From: JAEULH01 sp963805915
Lineage (GTDB): Bacteria > Pseudomonadota > Alphaproteobacteria > Rhodospirillales > Defluviicoccaceae
Length of the DNA stretch: 64,000 nucleotides
Assembly: GCA_963805915.1 (NCBI GenBank)
Contig: CAWDWD010000012.1
Coordinates: forward strand, 1 to 64,000
Direction of reading: 5' to 3'
The position numbers and the translations under genes were made by a program. The notes beneath the pieces were generated by a model. It searched no databases, was not told the origin of the DNA, and worked only from the letters and a program-made list of their open reading frames with translations. Positions 35,625 through 48,837 of the stretch are shown in pieces. Every line of letters begins with the position of its first letter. The first letter of the stretch is position 1.

Positions 35625-36080
35625 TCAGATCGAGAAGTCAAGGTTCGTGCGTCCCTCGCTGGCGATCCCCGCCCCGTTCGCCCGGGTGCACAGGTCATCG
35701 ATCGAGACCTCGTCGAGCCGGGCCATGAGGTCGTTGTGCAGCTCCTGCCATAGCGGCCGAACGACACGCTGGGCGAGTGGCGAGCCGCTTGCCTCCGCAA
35801 GCGGATCCTCTGCGGTTTCCACCTGGCGGATCACCCGGATGATTTCGCCGATGGTAATCCGCCGGCGCTCCTTGGCCAAACGGTAGCCGCCGCGCGGTCC
35901 GCGCACGCCGACCAGAAGCCCGTGACGTACCAGATTCTGCAGCGCCTGTTCGAGGTAGCGCCGGGGAATGCCCTGGCGGCGGGTGATCTCGCGGCTTTGC
36001 ACCGGCTCGCTGCCGGCATGGTAGGCGATGTCGAGCACCGCCTCGATGGCGAATAACGTTTTCCTCGATAGACGCAACAT
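35625..36080 (-). CDS. Rrf2-family transcriptional regulator
   Basis: 151 residues from ATG 36080, which has GGAGG 8 bases upstream. Winged helix: SRKTLFAIEAVLDIAYHAGS, ITRRQGIPRRYLEQALQNLV, and the wing GVRGPRGGYRLAKERRRITI. Only one Cys is present (DDLCTRA), so the three-Cys Fe-S site of IscR/RirA is absent; it is closer to CymR-like cysteine regulators. It precedes cysK by 39 bases and may control it. Confidence 0.87.
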   Translation of the reverse strand: MLRLSRKTLFAIEAVLDIAYHAGSEPVQSREITRRQGIPRRYLEQALQNLVRHGLLVGVRGPRGGYRLAKERRRITIGEIIRVIRQVETAEDPLAEASGSPLAQRVVRPLWQELHNDLMARLDEVSIDDLCTRANGAGIASEGRTNLDFSI

Positions 36081-36084
36081 TCCG

Positions 36085-36579
36085 TTACCCTCCATGAGGC
36101 TGCTTTCGAGGCGGCTGCTCTCCGGGCGCAGCCGTTCCGGTCGAGCCGAAGCCTCTCTCCGCGCGCGACGTGTCGGCGAGCGCATCGACTTCCCGCCACA
36201 TGACCTTCTCCACCGGCGCGACCACCATTTGGGCGATGCGCATGCCGCGCTCGATGCGGAACGCGGCTTCGCCGAAGTTCACCAGCACGACGCAAACCTC
36301 GCCGCGATAATCGGCATCGATGGTGCCTGGCGCGTTGAGCACGCCGATCCCATGGCGCGCGGCGAGGCCTGAGCGCGGCCGCACCTGCGCCTCGAAGCCT
36401 TCGGGAACGGCGATGGCGATGCCCACGGGAACCAGCGCGCGCTCGTTCGGCTCAAGGATAATGGACTCGCCGATGGCGGCGATCAGGTCGAGCCCCGCGC
36501 TGTGCGGCGTGGCGTACGCCGGCAGCGGCAGATCCGCGCCGTGGTCGAGCCGGCGGATCGAGACGAGGAGCGCGCTCAC
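36085..36579 (-). CDS. dut: Deoxyuridine 5'-triphosphate nucleotidohydrolase
   Basis: 164 residues from a GTG overlapping the coaBC stop by four bases (GTGA). The trimeric dUTPase motifs are visible: HSAGLDLIA (1), RPRSGLA (2), GTIDADYRGEVCVVLVN (3), RIAQMVVAPV (4) and RGFGSTG (5). It removes dUTP. The C-terminal tail of about 15 residues after motif 5 is Pro/Gln rich. Confidence 0.95.
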   Translation of the reverse strand: MSALLVSIRRLDHGADLPLPAYATPHSAGLDLIAAIGESIILEPNERALVPVGIAIAVPEGFEAQVRPRSGLAARHGIGVLNAPGTIDADYRGEVCVVLVNFGEAAFRIERGMRIAQMVVAPVEKVMWREVDALADTSRAERGFGSTGTAAPGEQPPRKQPHGG

Positions 36580-37763
36580 GCAGTGCGCTCCAGTACATTC
36601 GCGATCGCCTCGGCCAATCGCTCGGCGACCGCCTGTTTCGACATCCGCGGCCATTCGTCCACGCCCTCTGCCGAGACAAGGTAGACGGAATTCTCGCCGC
36701 CGCCGAAGGTGCCGCTGGCCGCGGAGACGTCGTTGCCGACGATCCAATCGCAACCCTTTCGCTCGCGCTTGCGAACCGCGTTGTCGACGACGTCTGAGGT
36801 CTCCGCGGCGAAGCCCACGACCAGCCGTGGCCGCCGCTCACCGGCCTCGCTCAGAGCAACAAGGATGTCCGGGTTCTCCTCGAGACTGAGAACAGGGGCG
36901 GCGGCGTTCGGCTGCTTCTTCATCTTTTGGCCGGCCTCGCGGCTGACCCGCCAATCGCACACCGCCGCCGCGCAGACGGCGACATCGACCGGAAGTGCCC
37001 TTTCACACGCCGCCAGCATCTCGCGCGCGGTTTCGACGCGGACGACGCGCACACCGGGCGGATCGCTCAAAAAGGTTGGCCCCGACACCAGCGTGGTCGC
37101 CGCGCCCAGCGCGTGCAGCGCGGCGGCGATGGCGTGGCCCTGGCGGCCCGACGAGCGGTTGGCGATGAAGCGGACCGGGTCGATCGGCTCAACGGTCGGC
37201 CCGCTCGTCACCAGCGCGCGAAAATCCTTCAGCCGGGTCTTGCGGCGAAAGAACGCCTCGATGGCGGCAACGATCTCCTCCGGCTCGGCCATCCTGCCAA
37301 AGCCCCACTCGCCGCAAGCCATGTCTCCCTGGGCCGGACCGACGAACCGAACACCGCGTTCCGTAAGGGTCGCGATATTGGCTTGCGTCGCCGGATGGTC
37401 CCACATCCGCACATTCATCGCCGGTGCGCACATCACCGGCTTGTCGGTCGCGAGCAGGGCGGTCGTCGCCAGATCGCCGGCGTGGCCGCCGGCCATCTTG
37501 GCGAGGATATCCGCCGTCGCCGGCGCGACCACGAGGAGATCCGCCGCGCGCGACAGGCGGATGTGGCCCATCTCGCTTTCGTCGGTCAGGGAGAACAGGT
37601 CCATGTAGACCTTGTTTTCGGTCAAAGCCGAGACGGACAGCGGGGTGACGAATTGCGCGCCGCCCTGCGTCAGAATGGCGCGGCACGCGATCCCGCGCTC
37701 CCTCAGGCCGCGAATCAGCTCGAGGCTCTTGTAAGCGGCAATCCCGCCCGAGATCACCAGCAA
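36576..37763 (-). CDS. coaBC: Phosphopantothenoylcysteine decarboxylase/synthetase CoaBC, 5' end truncated
   Basis: The CoaC half has LVISGGIAAYKSLELIRGLR, AMNVRMWDHPATQANIATL and GEWGFGRMAEPEEI; the CoaB half has GPTVEPIDPVRFIANRSSGR and VVGFAAETSDVVDNA. It makes 4'-phosphopantetheine for CoA. Normal proteins have about 8-12 residues before LVISGG; here an in-frame TAA lies four codons upstream and the only start is a TTG at 37763, because an IS1595 fragment adjoins. The lost residues form the start of the first beta-strand, so activity may depend on this short form. Confidence 0.85.
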   Translation of the reverse strand: MLVISGGIAAYKSLELIRGLRERGIACRAILTQGGAQFVTPLSVSALTENKVYMDLFSLTDESEMGHIRLSRAADLLVVAPATADILAKMAGGHAGDLATTALLATDKPVMCAPAMNVRMWDHPATQANIATLTERGVRFVGPAQGDMACGEWGFGRMAEPEEIVAAIEAFFRRKTRLKDFRALVTSGPTVEPIDPVRFIANRSSGRQGHAIAAALHALGAATTLVSGPTFLSDPPGVRVVRVETAREMLAACERALPVDVAVCAAAVCDWRVSREAGQKMKKQPNAAAPVLSLEENPDILVALSEAGERRPRLVVGFAAETSDVVDNAVRKRERKGCDWIVGNDVSAASGTFGGGENSVYLVSAEGVDEWPRMSKQAVAERLAEAIANVLERTA

Positions 37764-37772
37764 GTTTCCTGA

Positions 37773-38291
37773 TTACGCATGAACTGGTGTATATACGTTT
37801 TTCTTGCCGGGCGCGCCGCGACCGCGCTTGCCACCGGAGCGTTCGCCACCGAGATAGGCGTCGTCCATTTCGACCCGACCGGTCAGGCGCTTGCCGGCAT
37901 CCCGCTCCATCATCACCTGCATCAGCTTGTGTTTGAGCTTCCAGGCGGTGTTCTGGGTCACACCGAGGCGACGGCCGAGTTCGAGGCTGGAGATCCCGCC
38001 CTTGCTCTGCGTCAGGTGGTACATGGTGCGAAACCAAGTGCGCAGCGGCACCTTGGTCGAGGCGAAGATCGTGCCGGCCATCAGCGAGGTCTGCCGGCGG
38101 CAGGACGTGCACTGGTAGAGGGCACGGGTCTTGATGATGCAGTGATTCCGCCCGCCGCAGCCGGGGCAGACAAAGCCTTGCGGCCAACGCCAGCCGAGCA
38201 CGACCTCCCGACACCGATCCTCGCTCCCGTAAAGCTCATCGAACCGCGCCTCGCTGAGCCCCTTCTGAAACTGAACACGATTGCGCGCCAT
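37773..38291 (-). pseudogene. IS1595-family transposase, C-terminal half missing
   Basis: 172 residues remain: an N-terminal zinc ribbon (FVCPGCGGRNHC, YQCTSCRRQTS), an HTH region (LELGRRLGVTQNTAWKLKHK) and the start of the ISXO2-type DDE domain (GRVEMDDAYLGGERSGGKRG) with only the first Asp. Full-length proteins are about 300 residues. The frame ends VYTPVHA directly before coaBC. The remaining upstream 120 bases (38292-38410) are AT-rich and may include its promoter; I did not find convincing inverted repeats. Confidence 0.8.
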
Positions 38292-38429
38292 GCCTCAACC
38301 GAACGGTTTTACCAGCAGCCACAGCCCAACCGATACATTTCACTGAAATAAAGTGTTATCGACTTAGGCCGTTGCGCCGAAACAGGCAAGCATTCTTTTT
38401 CGAATTTACGCGGTAGAACGGGAGAATCG

Positions 38430-39969
38430 TCAGCTCATAACCACGATGGCGAGCACAATCCCCGCGATCAGCCAGAACAGCCCGTGCATGTTGAACGGCT
38501 GTGGCTCGGCGCCGCGCAGCAGGGCGGCGATCGTTTCCGGATGCAGCTTGACCTTGCCGTCGGCGAGCAGGCGGGCGCTGGCCTCGGCCAGTTGCATCAG
38601 GTCGGGTATCCGCGCCAGATTGGTCGCCATGCTGTCGACCGCCTCACGCAGGCGTTCCTCCGGTCCAAAAGCTCCACCAATCCAATCTTGCACCAATGGG
38701 CGGGACAGCATCCACATGTTGACACCTGGGCAAAGACTGCGACCGGTCCCTTCGGCGACGAGCATGGTTTTTTGCAACAGCAGGAGATTGGGTTGCGTCT
38801 CCATCGCGAAGGTTTCGGTGATCTGGAACAGCTGGCCAAGCAGCTTGGCGATGGAGATCTCGTTTTGCGGCCGGTCCATGATCGGCTCGGCGATCGACCG
38901 GCAGGCCTGAGTAAAGCCGTCAATGGAAGAATCCGGCGGAATCCAGCCCGCCGCGAGATGGACCTTGGCGGCGCGGCGGTAGTCGCGGCTGAGGAACGAG
39001 AGCAGCAACTCGGCGAGATGGCGGCGGTTCGCCTTGTCCAGCCGCCCCATGATGCCGAAGTCGACAACGGCGACGCTGCCGTCGGCGCGGACGAACAGGT
39101 TGCCGGGATGCAGGTCGCCGTGAAAGAATCCGTCGCGGAATACCTGTTGGAAAAATGCCCTGGCGGCATTGGTCAGCACCGTTTCGGGATCGTGTCCGGC
39201 GGCGATAATCGCCTCGCGCTCGTCGAGCGGAATTCCGGCGATGCGCTCGGTGGTCAGCACCCGTTTGCCGGTGCGTTGCCAATCCACCTCCGGCACCTTG
39301 AACGCGGGATCGCCGACGAAATTCTCGGCGAGCTCGGCGGCGGCCGCGGCCTCGAAGCGCAGATCCATCTCGATCTTGATGGTCTCGGCAAGGGTGCGAA
39401 CCGAACTCGACCGGCTTGAGCCGGCGCAGATCGGGCCGCGCCGCCTCGATCAGCTCGGCGACCCAGGCGAACAGATCGACATCGCGGTCGAAGGCGCCCT
39501 CGATCCCCGGCCGCAACACCTTGACCGCGACCTCGCGGCCGCTGCTGTCGGTGGCGAAATGGACCTGCGCGATGGAGGCGGCGGCGATCGGCGTATCGTC
39601 GAAGTGCCTGTACAGCGCCGCGATGGGCCGGCCGAATTCCTCTTCGATGATGGCGCGGGCCTCGCCGCCCGGAAACGGCGGCACCTTGTCCTGAAGGTGC
39701 GAAAGGTCGGCCGCGACGCCCTCGCCGAGAAGATCCGAACGCGTCGACATCGCCTGGCCGAGCTTGATGAACGATGGTCCCGCCTCGTGCAGTGCGCGGG
39801 CGAGTCGCTCGCCGGGCCGGCCCTGCTCGTGACGGCGCGAGATCAGCTTCGCGAACCAGACCACCGGCGGGGCGACCTGCAGCGATTCCAACAGGAACAG
39901 TGCGTCGTGGCGCGCCAGGATCCGCGCGATGGCGAGCAGGCGAAGGAGGTTGCGAAGGCTCCGGATCAT
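38430..39969 (-). CDS. ubiB: Ubiquinone biosynthesis protein UbiB (ABC1/ADCK kinase-like), frameshifted
   Basis: The N-terminal part has PSFIKLGQAMSTRSDLLGEG (KxGQ) and AAASIAQVHFATDSSGREVA with the ATP Lys in VAVKVLRPG. The C-terminal part, in another frame from about 39400, has DLRFEAAAAAELAENFVGDP, FFHGDLHPGNLFVRADGSVA, VVDFGIMGRLDKANRRHLAE and a C-terminal membrane helix. Removing one G near 39399-39406 joins them (KPVEF-VRTLAETIKIEM). It is a membrane protein needed for ubiquinone synthesis. Confidence 0.87.
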
Positions 39970-40064
39970 GGGAAGGTCGGCGCGTCCCGGTACACTTGGC
40001 TGAAGGATGCGCCGAGATCGGCGCGGGCGGGGCGACTAACGCGTCCAGCGGATGGGCCGATCGG

Positions 40065-40874
40065 TCATGTGCGCCAAGCCGAATGTAGCGCGGCTATTCC
40101 CCCGGAGAGGTTGCGATACCTTACGACGTCGAGACCGGCCTCGGCAATCATTCGCGCGAACCGATCCTGCGGGGGAAATCGGCGGATGCTCTCGGCCAGA
40201 TAGCGATACGCCTCGGCGTTGCCTGTCACCAGACCTCCGACAGTGGGCAGGACGCGGAACGAATATTCATCATAGAGGCGATCGAGCACGGGCAGAACGA
40301 CGCGGCTGAACTCCAGACACAGGAACCGGCCGCCGGGTTTGAGGACGCGGCGCGCTTCCGCGAGCACCCGGTCGATATGGGTCACGTTGCGGATGCAAAA
40401 AGCGATGGTATAGGCATCGACGCTCGCGTCGGCGAGCGGCAGGCGTTCGGCGTCGCCGCACAGCCAGTCAATTCCGTCGCCGCGCCCGTCCTTATCGCCA
40501 CGGCCTTGGCCGACCCGCAGCATCTCGTAATTGATGTCGGCCACCGTCACCGCGCCGCCGCCGCCATCGAGGAAGCGGAAGGCGATATCGCCCGTTCCGC
40601 CGCCGACGTCGAGCAGGTGCATTTCCGGGCGCGGCCGAAGCCAATCGATCATCGCGGCCTTCCACAGCCGGTGGACCCCACCGCTCATCAGATCGTTCAT
40701 GAGGTCGTAGCGGTTCGCGACGCTGTCGAACACCGCCTTGACCAGCCACGGCTTGGCTTCTGCGTCGACCTTCCGAAAGCCGAAATCCACGGTCTCGCTC
40801 AAGGGATCACCAACGGTCCCGCCAACAGGGGTCGTCGCGTTCTTTGAAACGTTGCTGGACATCGCCGACACCAT
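40065..40874 (-). CDS. ubiE: Ubiquinone/menaquinone methyltransferase UbiE
   Basis: 269 residues, class I SAM methyltransferase: VKAVFDSVANRYDLMNDLMS, the SAM loop HLLDVGGGTGDIAFRFLD, and the family signature YTIAFCIRNVTHIDRVLAEA, ending YRNLSGGIAALHSAWR. It C-methylates the quinone ring. It is divergent from mutM, with 34 bases between starts, and is upstream of ubiB in the usual order. Confidence 0.95.
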   Translation of the reverse strand: MVSAMSSNVSKNATTPVGGTVGDPLSETVDFGFRKVDAEAKPWLVKAVFDSVANRYDLMNDLMSGGVHRLWKAAMIDWLRPRPEMHLLDVGGGTGDIAFRFLDGGGGAVTVADINYEMLRVGQGRGDKDGRGDGIDWLCGDAERLPLADASVDAYTIAFCIRNVTHIDRVLAEARRVLKPGGRFLCLEFSRVVLPVLDRLYDEYSFRVLPTVGGLVTGNAEAYRYLAESIRRFPPQDRFARMIAEAGLDVVRYRNLSGGIAALHSAWRT

Positions 40875-40908
40875 AGCCGACCGACCTGGCCCGCGCTACC
40901 TTGTGGCC

Positions 40909-41748
40909 ATGCCCGAACTTCCCGAGGTCGAAACCGTTCGTCATGGCCTGACGCCGGCGCTGCTCGGTCACCGCTTGCTCGCGGTCACCGCCCACCGTCC
41001 CGACCTGCGCTTTGCGTTGCCGGCGAACTTTGCCTCCCGTCTCGTGGGACGCCGCGTCGAGTCGATCGACCGGCGGGCCAAATTCCTCCTGATCGGCCTC
41101 GAAGGGCGCCTGACGCTGATCGCGCACTTGGGCATGTCCGGCCACTTCCGGGTGTTGCGTGAAGCGGCTCCGCTGTCTCGTCACGATCACGTCGTGTTCG
41201 TCACCGACGAAGGCTGGACCGTCAGCTTCAACGATCCCCGCCGCTTCGGCTTCATGGATCTGGTGGCGACGGGCGAACTCGCGACCCATCCGATGCTCGC
41301 GGCTCTCGGCCCCGAGCCGCTCGGCGAGCACTTCACCCCGGCATACCTGGTCTCGCGTCTGGCCGCCCGCTCGACGGCGCTGAAGGCGGCGCTGATGGAC
41401 CAGCGCACCGTCGCCGGGATGGGCAATATCTACGCCAGCGAATCGCTCTTCCGGGCGCGCTTGTCGCCGCGCCGGGCGGCCGGCGCCGTGACGGGCGCTC
41501 GGGCGCGCCGGCTGGTCGCGGCGATCCGCGAAGTCTTCACCGAGGCTATCGAGGCCGGTGGATCGACACTGCGCAACCATCATCGGCCGTCGGGCGAGAT
41601 CGGCTGCTTTCAGCATGCCTTCGCGGTCTATGACCGCATCGGCGCGCCATGTCCCGGCTGCGTCTGCGACATCGCTAAAACCGGGGGAATCCGCCGCGAA
41701 GTTATCGCCGGACGGGCAACTTTCTTCTGTCCGAGGCGACAACGCTGA
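40909..41748 (+). CDS. mutM: Formamidopyrimidine-DNA glycosylase
   Basis: 279 residues. The catalytic N-terminus PELPEVETVRHGL (Pro2 Schiff base, Glu3), HLGMSGHFRVL, the H2TH region MDQRTVAGMGNIYASESLFR, and a C-terminal zinc finger with CPGC and FFCPRRQR. It excises 8-oxoguanine and FaPy. The second Cys pair of the finger reads CVCD...FFCPRR, slightly unusual: the last pair shows only one Cys (normally CxxC). Confidence 0.93.
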   Translation: MPELPEVETVRHGLTPALLGHRLLAVTAHRPDLRFALPANFASRLVGRRVESIDRRAKFLLIGLEGRLTLIAHLGMSGHFRVLREAAPLSRHDHVVFVTDEGWTVSFNDPRRFGFMDLVATGELATHPMLAALGPEPLGEHFTPAYLVSRLAARSTALKAALMDQRTVAGMGNIYASESLFRARLSPRRAAGAVTGARARRLVAAIREVFTEAIEAGGSTLRNHHRPSGEIGCFQHAFAVYDRIGAPCPGCVCDIAKTGGIRREVIAGRATFFCPRRQR

Positions 41749-41835
41749 TGCTATAGCGAAGCCAACTGGGGTGCCAATGGGCGCGCGCGGATCGCGCGTC
41801 CGCCGCGCCACCGAGCCGAAGAGGGACATGGCGCC

Positions 41836-42612
41836 ATGGCTTACAACAACCTTCTTGTCGAAATTCGTGGGCCAGTCGGGCTGATCACGCTCAATCGGCC
41901 GAAGGCGCTGAACGCGCTCAACGCCGAGCTTATGGCCGAGCTCGCGACGGCGCTGGATGGCCTCGAGGCCGATGACGCGATCGGCGCCATCGTTATCACC
42001 GGCAGCGACAAGGCTTTCGCCGCCGGCGCCGACATCAAGGAAATGAAGGACAAGTCCTTCATGGATGCCTACCTCGCGGACTTTCTGACCCGGGGCTGGG
42101 AACGAACCGCCGCGTGCCGCAAACCCGTCATTGCCGCCGTCGCCGGTTACGCGCTCGGCGGCGGCTGCGAGCTGGCGATGATGTGCGACATCATTCTCGC
42201 CGCCGACAACGCGCAGTTCGGTCAGCCCGAAATCAGCATCGGCGCCATTCCCGGGCTCGGCGGCACGCAACGGCTCGTTCGCGCCATCGGCAAGTCCAAG
42301 GCGATGGAGATGTGCCTCACCGGGCGGATGATGGGCGCCGAGGAGGCCGAGCGAAGCGGTCTGGTCGCGAGGGTCTTTACCGTCGCTGAACTTCTTGGTG
42401 AATCCCTGAAGATCGCGGACAAGATCGCCAGAATGTCGCGGCCCCTCGCGTTGATCACCAAGGAGTTGGTCAATCGTGCGTTCGAGGCTCCGCTCGGCGA
42501 GGGCTTGCGCTTCGAGCGGCGAATGTTCCACGCCATCTTCGCCACCGACGACCAGAAGGAAGGCATGTCCGCGTTCGTCGACAAGCGCAGACCGACATTT
42601 ACCAACCGGTAG
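41836..42612 (+). CDS. Enoyl-CoA hydratase
   Basis: 258 residues of the crotonase fold. The CoA/oxyanion segment is AFAAGADIKEMKDKSF and the second is AVAGYALGGGCELAMMCDII. The catalytic Glu pair is found in GGGCELAM and GQPEISIGAIPGLGG. It hydrates 2-enoyl-CoA in fatty acid oxidation. It sits between mutM and rpsT, as in many alphaproteobacteria. Confidence 0.93.
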   Translation: MAYNNLLVEIRGPVGLITLNRPKALNALNAELMAELATALDGLEADDAIGAIVITGSDKAFAAGADIKEMKDKSFMDAYLADFLTRGWERTAACRKPVIAAVAGYALGGGCELAMMCDIILAADNAQFGQPEISIGAIPGLGGTQRLVRAIGKSKAMEMCLTGRMMGAEEAERSGLVARVFTVAELLGESLKIADKIARMSRPLALITKELVNRAFEAPLGEGLRFERRMFHAIFATDDQKEGMSAFVDKRRPTFTNR

Positions 42613-42792
42613 ACCTTCGCCACATCGTGCCGCCGGTTTAGTGCTTCGCCGCGGCAAAGATCTGGTCGCGATGCGGCGGCGGCGCTTGCGCCGGCTTGCG
42701 CCGGGAGGGGTTGTTGACGCAGGCGCACGCGCCAAGTAAAGAAAGACACTCAACCTGGCAATCGATGAAACATCTGGAGTCATAGCGAGCTC

Positions 42793-43059
42793 ATGGCGCA
42801 CCACGCTTCCGCGAAGAAAAGAATCAGGCAGATCGAGAAACGCACCGAGGTCAATCGGATGCGCGTCAGCCGGATGAGGACGTTTATCCGCAAGCTGGAA
42901 GACGCCATCGCCAGCGGCGACAAGGAGCAGGCGCAATTGGCGTTCCGCGCCACCCAGCCGGAACTGATGCGCGGCGCCAAGCGCGGCGTCATCCACAAGA
43001 ATACGGTCGCCCGGCGGCTGTCGCGGATGTCCGCGCGCATCAAGGCAATGTCCGTCTAG
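42793..43059 (+). CDS. rpsT: 30S ribosomal protein S20
   Basis: 88 residues, Lys/Arg-rich helical protein: AHHASAKKRIRQIEKRTEVN, RMRVSRMRTFIRKLEDAIAS and KNTVARRLSRMSARIKAM. It binds the 16S 5' domain. Full family length. It stands alone; in many relatives dnaA follows, but here the next gene is polA on the opposite strand, 88 bases away. Confidence 0.96.
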   Translation: MAHHASAKKRIRQIEKRTEVNRMRVSRMRTFIRKLEDAIASGDKEQAQLAFRATQPELMRGAKRGVIHKNTVARRLSRMSARIKAMSV

Positions 43060-43147
43060 GCGAAAATCGGCGCGTCCGTATCAATTACGATCCCCGCGCG
43101 ATATTGCATAGGCTATGTCGACACGTGGCCCGCGAAAGGTGGGACGT

Positions 43148-46026
<2,879 letters not shown>

Positions 46027-46030
<4 letters not shown>

Positions 46031-46206
46031 TGTCCCGCCGCCGGCGCGGCATTCGCCGCGAGGATGAAATGGCGCGAACAGTAAGGGCAGACGATCTCAT
46101 CCTTGTTGCCCATGTTGAGGTAGACCATGGGATGGCCAAGGGCGCCGCCGCCGCCATCGCATTCGACAACCCGGCTGTCGGCTTCTATCTTCGCTTCCGG
46201 CCTCAT
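46027..46206 (-). CDS. Small zinc-finger (CHCC) protein
   Basis: 59 residues. RVVECDGGGGALGHPMVYLN and DEIVCPYCSRHFILA give the C...H...CxxC zinc site of zf-CHCC proteins, related to the mitochondrial complex I subunit NDUFS6. The ATG at 46206 is chosen because homologues start near the MRPEAKIEADSR region; the frame is open to 46284. It is coupled to polA through a CTGA overlap. Confidence 0.85.
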
Positions 46207-46358
46207 GGCGCGCTCTCGACCTCCATTAGCGCGAAGCCCATTGACCCCGCGGACGGCCGGATGATAGCGAATGCCATCCGACAATCAATGTCGCCGTGCC
46301 CAGTCCGCCCTTCGGCGTCTTTCCTTGCCGCGCGGAGGCGCCGGCCGGAGAAGGCCTG

Positions 46359-47372
<1,014 letters not shown>

Positions 47373-47376
<4 letters not shown>

Positions 47377-48416
47377 TCGCGCCTATCAACCACCGGCTAA
47401 GGCGATTGGCGCGGCTCGTGCTCCTGCTCATCGCGGTCATCGGGTCGGGCTGCACCCCCGTTGTGGCCCTTCCGGGGCCGGCCATCGCGGCGCCGACGAT
47501 CGCCGATGCCGACCTGGTCGCCGCCGACGGCGCCAGACTGCCGCTGCGTATCTGGCGGGTGGATGGAGGCGCCGACAACAGCGCGGGCGGCGGCGCGCCG
47601 AAGGCGGTGATCATCGCCCTGCACGGTTTCAACGACTACCGCAATTTCTTCGCCGCCCCCGGCGAGTGGTTCGCCGCACGCGGCATCCAATCGTACGCCT
47701 ACGACCAGCGCGGCTTCGGCAAGGCGCCCAACCGGGGGTTATGGCCCGGCGAGCGCGCCCTGGCCGACGATCTCAAGGCGGCGGTCAACGCCGTGCGCAA
47801 GCGCCATCCCGGCACGCCGCTGTTCCTTCTCGGCGAGAGCATGGGCGGGGCGGTCATCATGAGCGCCATGGCCGGACCCAGCCCACCGGCCGTCGAGGGC
47901 ATCATCCTGGCCTCGCCGGCGGTATGGGGCCGCGCCTCGATGCCGTGGTACCAGACAACGGCCCTGTGGCTCGCGGTCCATGTCCTGCCGTCGGGCCAGG
48001 TGACGGGGCGCGGCCTCGGCATTCATCCGTCGGATAATATCGAGATGCTCAAGGCGCTTGGCCGCGATCCGCTGGTCATCAAGCAGAGCCGGATCGACGC
48101 CGTCTACGGCCTGGTCAACCTGATGGACCGGGCGATGCAGGCGGCCCCGCGCATCGCCGGCCCCGCCCTCGTCCTTTATGGCGTTCGCGACGAACTCATC
48201 CCCCCGGCGGCGATCCGCGAGATGATCTCGGCCATGCCGGCCCAGCCGGCCGCCGCCGGGCGGGACCGCCGCCGCGTCGCCGCCTATCCCGAGGGCTATC
48301 ACATGATCCTGCGCGATCTCCAGGCCGAGACCGTCTGGCGCGACATCGCCGCCTGGATCACCGATCCAAACAAAGCCCTGCCATCGGGCGCCGAAGAACA
48401 CGCGGCCGCGCCGTAG
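47373..48416 (+). CDS. Alpha/beta hydrolase lipoprotein (lysophospholipase-like)
   Basis: 347 residues. An N-terminal hydrophobic segment ends in GSGC, a plausible lipobox. The fold is a serine hydrolase: AVIIALHGFNDYRNFFAAPG, nucleophile Ser in LFLLGESMGGAVIMSAM, then VLYGVRDELIPPAAI and the His in YPEGYHMILRD. It resembles monoacylglycerol lipase / PldB-type enzymes. It is translationally coupled to the ABC ATPase (ATGA), which could link it to lipid handling at the envelope. Confidence 0.85.
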
Positions 48417-48499
48417 CTCACCTAGGCCGTAGGTCAGCTAGAAGCCAAGCGTGCGGCGCTTGCTCGCGTTCGTTGCTTTAGCTATCGTGCCGGCTTCGC

Positions 48500-48575
48500 G
48501 CGCCCGTAGCTCAGTGGATAGAGCGTCGGCCTCCGGAGCCGAAGGTCGCAGGTTCGAATCCTGCCGGGCGCGCCA
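48500..48575 (+). tRNA. tRNA-Arg (anticodon CCG)
   Basis: 76 bases with acceptor stem GCGCCCG / CGGGCGC, D-arm TAGCTCAGTGGATAGAGC, anticodon arm TCGGC-CTCCGGA-GCCGA (anticodon CCG), T-arm GCAGG-TTCGAAT-CCTGC, discriminator G and encoded CCA. It reads CGG codons. Its 3' end is the left boundary of a genomic island. Confidence 0.97.
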
Positions 48576-48581
48576 TTTCCC
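48558..48581. repeat. Left attachment repeat (attL) at tRNA-Arg 3' end
   Basis: 24 bases covering the T-stem 3' half, acceptor stem, CCA and TTTCCC recur at 51407-51430 with a single mismatch (CCGGG here, CCCGG there). Duplicated tRNA 3' ends mark integration by a tyrosine recombinase. Confidence 0.8.
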
Positions 48582-48837
48582 TACCACTCCAGAACAAAAC
48601 TGGGCACTAGAGCCCACCCTCCTGCATGACAAATGGCCGCTTTGCGCCCATCGGTTGTTCGGGATGGCGTTCGCTGATCTTGAAAGCGGTCGTTTTCTGG
48701 AAGCCCCATCCGTCGCTACGATATCAGGCCGATGGCGGGCCGGGCAGTGATGTGTCTCGTACCTGAATCCACAGAGGTAAATGGTTTTTCAGGTTGAACC
48801 CATCGTACCCGACCACTAAACTGGTTGCGGGGGATTT

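Noticed and set aside
40807..42996. 729-codon minus-strand frame
   Set aside because: Antisense to mutM, the enoyl-CoA hydratase and rpsT, all of which are well-conserved genes.
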